Below, piece after piece: positions 7,810-9,551 of a stretch of 9,551 bases of DNA. The stretch comes from Segetimicrobium sp035279545 (GTDB taxonomy: Bacteria > Sysuimicrobiota > Sysuimicrobiia > Sysuimicrobiales > Segetimicrobiaceae). The translations under genes and the position numbers were made by a program. The notes under the pieces are model-generated. The model saw only the letters and a list, made by a program, of their open reading frames with translations. It made no database searches and was not told the DNA's origin. The stretch is from positions 1 through 9,551 of the forward strand of contig DATEHM010000024.1 of assembly GCA_035279545.1 (NCBI GenBank). The letters run 5' to 3'. How positions within the stretch are numbered: position 1 is the stretch's first letter; the number at the start of each line of letters is the position of its first letter.

Positions 7810-8019
7810 ATGGACTGGACCGAGAGAGTATTCCACACAAGTCCAGATGGCGGCAGCGGTTCGCTGGAGTTGGGAATTGTCATCGGGGGTCTCGTAGCCG
7901 CCGCTATGGCATTGGCAGGCGCTGGAAAACTGATCCCCGCTGTGTCCAGGTTGGCGCACGGTCTAGTGGAACAGGTGCGGCGCGCGGTGAAGCCTGCTCC
8001 TGACCGGTTGGATGGCTAA
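7810..8019 (+). CDS. Small single-span membrane protein, unknown function
   Basis: The product has 69 residues, beginning MDWTERVFHTSPDGGSG, followed by a hydrophobic glycine/alanine-rich span (about residues 22-42, LGIVIGGLVAAAMALAGAG) and a basic, amphipathic tail (SRLAHGLVEQVRRAVK). The start at 7810 is supported by GGGAGG (7798-7803) 6 bases upstream; an in-frame ATG nine codons earlier has no such site. It is divergent from the regulator operon and could be transcribed from the same AT-rich island, though no clear plus-strand promoter is seen. The family is not recognised. The composition, one clean membrane segment and the strong ribosome binding site make it more than a chance ORF. Confidence 0.6.
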   Translation: MDWTERVFHTSPDGGSGSLELGIVIGGLVAAAMALAGAGKLIPAVSRLAHGLVEQVRRAVKPAPDRLDG

Positions 8020-8206
8020 CTCCAAACTACACGAGTTGGACGAATGGCTTCGAGGCACTTCGCATGGCTTCTCCGTGGGCCGGACCCTGCGCAGTTGTCA
8101 ATACGGAATGAGATGGATGTTACATGAAGCGCTACAAATTGCCGGACCTGTCCGGTTAGATCCCAAGGGTGCGGCTCGACTGGGCGATGTCGTGCCGCGT
8201 GGGTAG
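8012..8206 (+). CDS. Possible small hypothetical ORF overlapping the membrane-protein gene
   Basis: This 64-residue frame starts with MANSKLHELDEWLRG; its ATG lies 8 bases inside the end of the preceding small gene (ATGGCTAA), an arrangement used for translational coupling. It has no ribosome binding site of its own. The product is soluble-looking with two Trp and two Cys-poor helical stretches and matches no family I recognise. It may be a real coupled gene or a chance frame. Confidence 0.3.
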   Translation: MANSKLHELDEWLRGTSHGFSVGRTLRSCQYGMRWMLHEALQIAGPVRLDPKGAARLGDVVPRG

Positions 8207-8225
8207 AGCTGGGCTGGGACCTGCC

Positions 8226-8251
8226 GACATGCCGCGGCCAAGCCGCATGTC
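8226..8251. other. Imperfect inverted repeat downstream of the small ORFs
   Basis: GACATG (8226-8231) pairs with CATGTC (8246-8251); inside, CGGC (8235-8238) pairs with GCCG (8242-8245) around a 3-base loop, leaving a 3-base bulge on one side. It lies in the gap between the convergent small ORFs and the methyltransferase gene. No T-run follows on either strand. Confidence 0.35.
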
Positions 8252-8286
8252 CCCCCTGGAATTCAAATCCCATCCGCAAGCAGACC

Positions 8287-8330
8287 GGCGGCGGCTGACC
8301 ATCGCCCGGCCCCGAACCGGGCCCGCCGCC
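8287..8330. terminator. Nested GC-rich hairpin between convergent genes, possible two-way terminator
   Basis: GGCGGCGG (8287-8294) pairs perfectly with CCGCCGCC (8323-8330), and inside it GCCCGG (8304-8309) pairs with CCGGGC (8317-8322) around a 7-base loop, stacked directly on the outer stem on the 3' side with a 9-base one-sided interior loop. It sits 31 bases past the stop of the minus-strand methyltransferase gene and between convergent genes, which suits a transcription terminator acting on both strands. Neither side has a T-run, so an intrinsic terminator of standard type is not shown; a structured RNA element is the alternative. Confidence 0.35.
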
Positions 8331-8360
8331 AATCGATGAACCGGCGCCCGTGCCGAAACC

Positions 8361-9149
8361 TTACTGGAAAGCGACGTGAGTACCGGCCGTGGCACCGTCC
8401 GCTGTTTGCTTCCTCATCACATTCAAGCGCACGTGCTCGACGATCGTGATTTCCGCCCCCCGAGACGTCCGCATCAATGTGCCGAGGCGACGACGGGTGG
8501 ACGTGGGGGCGGCGGTGTCGGTCCAGTGTGTGGCCAGGATCTCGTCGAAGCGTTGACATGACGCAATGTGGAAAAGAAATGGGAACATCTCGGTGGCCTG
8601 CAGAACAAAGAGTCCGTCGCGAATCACCTTTCGGACGGCCAGCTCGGCGGCGCGGTACTGCGCCAACGGCTTCAGGGGCTGGAGAGGCCCGGCGTGTCGC
8701 CTCCGCTCGCCCTCTTGACAGTAGACGTGGGGCAACCCCGCATCGGGCCTGCCGGGCAGCGCCCGCCGGGCGGGCCGGAGATCAACGAGTAGACCCTCCG
8801 GCACAAGCGCTGTGTGGAGCAGTTCCAGGGCATGCACCATGCCCTCTCTCGGCAGTCATCACAGCGACCAGGAGAGCAACGCGACATCAAAACTGTGATC
8901 GGGCACGCTTAGGTCGTCGGCGGTCGCGATCTGGAACGTCGCCTTCGCGCCGGCGGTCAATTGCCGGGCTCGTGCGATGGCGGTGCCGTTCGGGTCAACG
9001 CCCAGCACCGACCGGGTAGACCCCAGGATTCTACGAGTCAATCGTCCATCCCCGCACCCGATCTCAAGCACACGAGCCCCGCTTAGGCGGACGTGACGCT
9101 GCAGGACTCGAACTTCAATGCGCTCAGGGTCCTTCCGGTACCCTCTCAT
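8361..9149 (-). CDS. Class I SAM-dependent methyltransferase with two adjacent in-frame TGA codons (candidate selenoprotein)
   Basis: Read through two TGA codons (8861-8859 and 8858-8856, residues 97-98) this is a 262-residue class I methyltransferase. Motif I is VLEIGCGDGRL (27-37), the ribose-binding acidic residue is D52 in VLGVDP, and the motif after it is ATADDLSVPD with FDVALLSWSL (87-96). After the two TGAs the same frame continues LPREGMVHALELLHTALVPEG and LLVDLRPA, the expected next helix and strand of the fold, and stays open to TAA at 8361. There is therefore no frameshift, and the only interruptions are two identical adjacent codons. The other genes here use TGA as stop and TGG for Trp, so the code is standard. 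A SECIS-like hairpin follows. The start is ATG 9149, with GGAGG (9162-9158) 8 bases upstream; ATG 9176 has no properly spaced site. If TGA is not recoded, the product is a useless 96-residue fragment and this is a pseudogene. Substrate unknown. Confidence 0.7.
8827..8845 (-). promoter_or_regulatory. SECIS-like hairpin just downstream of the tandem TGA codons
   Basis: On the minus strand AGGGCAT (8845-8839) pairs with ATGCCCT (8833-8827) around loop GGTGC; one more G-C pair would leave a GTG triloop. The stem begins 11 bases after the second TGA; 17 bases separate that TGA from the loop, and 20 separate the first TGA from it. Bacterial SECIS elements lie inside the coding region right after the UGA, with the apical loop about 16-37 bases downstream and a G among the first loop bases; E. 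coli fdhF has GGU in the loop at about 18 bases. All these points are met. The element overlaps codons for EGMVHAL. Binding by SelB is inferred. Confidence 0.5.
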
Positions 9150-9157
9150 TCGCACCA

Positions 9158-9162
9158 CCTCC
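9158..9162 (-). promoter_or_regulatory. Ribosome binding site deciding the methyltransferase start
   Basis: GGGAGGTG on the minus strand, with GGAGG 8 bases before ATG 9149. It favours this start over the upstream ATG at 9176, which is directly abutted by a purine stretch with no spacing. Confidence 0.7.
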
Positions 9163-9206
9163 CACTTAAAGGCCATCCCCTCACCCTGTTCCCGCGGTGT
9201 TCCGGA

Positions 9207-9350
9207 CCCGCTCAGAGCGGCTCCCCACTACCCGTGAGCGGGCCTCGAGGCGCCGTTCCCTGCGCCTCGCCCTGTCCGAGTACCCCGCGTTCCCATGCCC
9301 GATGGCTTCCCCCTCCTGACCGCCCTCCCCTTTCCCGATCACGGGGAGGG
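9207..9350. repeat. Non-coding divergent region with three perfect 8-bp inverted repeats
   Basis: The 330 bases between the divergent methyltransferase and secreted-protein genes hold no convincing gene. Three perfect inverted repeats lie in a row: CCCGCTCA (9207-9214) with TGAGCGGG (9235-9242); CGAGGCGC (9246-9253) with GCGCCTCG (9262-9269), loop 8; and CCCTCCCC (9323-9330) with GGGGAGGG (9343-9350), loop 12, followed on the plus strand by a TCTCTCTCCT stretch. The first can also form a smaller hairpin (9208-9220). They could shape the leader of either gene or form a small RNA. The rest is pyrimidine-rich on the plus strand, and I see no clear promoter there. Confidence 0.45.
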
Positions 9351-9479
9351 TCTCTCTCCTGCCCCCACCACACACCCCTCCGTGACAACCATCACAGTCC
9401 CTGGGTAAGGCGCATCATGGTCCGATCGCGGTCCACCCGGTACGCTGGATCCATCCTACAAAGAAAGGAGGGAGCGACA

Positions 9480-9551
9480 ATGCGGAATATCGTGGTAGCT
9501 CTGGCTCTCGGGGTTGCCGTGCTCATCCCTGCGGCGGCCGCGTTTGCCGAA
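9480..9551 (+). CDS. Start of a secreted or periplasmic protein gene, cut by window end
   Basis: ATG 9480 is preceded by AAGGAGG (9465-9471) with 8 bases spacing, a strong ribosome binding site. The 24 visible codons encode a classic Sec signal peptide: MRN, then the hydrophobic core IVVALALGVAVLIPAAA, then AFA-E as a signal peptidase I cleavage site. There is no lipobox cysteine. The mature protein lies outside the window, so its role cannot be stated. It is divergent from the methyltransferase gene. Confidence 0.8.
   Translation, partial: MRNIVVALALGVAVLIPAAAAFAE

Noticed and set aside
8255..8275. A stretch resembling the selenocysteine tRNA anticodon loop (GGAATTCAAATCC)
   Set aside because: The flanking bases form only three of five anticodon-stem pairs, and no acceptor stem or T-arm (GGTTCGA type) is found at the right distance, so no selC gene can be supported here.
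8361..8840. Separate gene starting at ATG 8840 for the C-terminal half of the methyltransferase
   Set aside because: The frame is continuous with the upstream half, the ATG sits inside the hairpin with a badly spaced purine stretch, and a half Rossmann domain alone is not expected to function. Reinitiation remains only a minor possibility.
8856..8861. General reassignment of TGA to Trp or Gly in this organism
   Set aside because: The two permease genes, the binding-protein gene and the regulator gene all end in TGA at family-typical ends, and Trp is encoded by TGG throughout.
9323..9360. Hairpin followed by TCTCTCTCCT as an intrinsic terminator on the plus strand
   Set aside because: No plus-strand gene ends upstream of it and the tail is C-rich rather than a T-run, so it is listed only as an inverted repeat.

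Overview
The window (9,551 bases, high G+C) is bacterial. Protein-coding genes carry strong purine-rich ribosome binding sites (GGAGG type), are tightly packed, and use TGA as an ordinary stop. Nothing fixes the taxon; the mix of a Dpp/Opp-type transporter, a large Asp-box (BNR) repeat protein and a possible selenoprotein would suit an uncultured soil or sediment lineage, but that is a guess.

Positions 1-7530 are one minus-strand gene cluster. In transcription order it holds a GntR/FCD regulator (7530-6790), a family 5 peptide-type solute-binding protein (6728-5190), an AstE/AspA-type zinc deacylase (5193-4222), a DppB-type permease (4218-3301), a DppC-type permease (3297-2452) and a large Asp-box protein (2337 to beyond base 1). 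The four central genes overlap by 4 bases or are 3 bases apart, so they are almost certainly co-transcribed. A sigma-70-like promoter with a GntR-type palindrome over its -35 box lies just upstream of the regulator, so the cluster is probably repressed by its own first gene product. The likely job is uptake of a peptide or an N-acylated amino compound followed by intracellular deacylation. No transporter ATPase gene is in the window.

Positions 7531-8360 hold the promoter region, two small overlapping plus-strand ORFs (the first a convincing single-span membrane protein with a strong ribosome binding site), and a strongly structured stretch between convergent genes.

Positions 8361-9149 (minus) are the most interesting part. 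A class I SAM-dependent methyltransferase reads in one frame over 263 codons except for two adjacent in-frame TGA codons (8861-8856). They follow the SWSL segment, and the downstream half continues the same domain in the same frame. A perfect hairpin with a G-rich apical loop (8845-8827) starts 11 bases after the second TGA, at about the spacing of a bacterial SECIS element. This is a candidate selenoprotein with a double UGA. The competing explanation is a gene broken by nonsense mutation.

Positions 9150-9479 are non-coding with three perfect 8-bp inverted repeats. A secreted-protein gene starts at 9480 on the plus strand and runs off the window.
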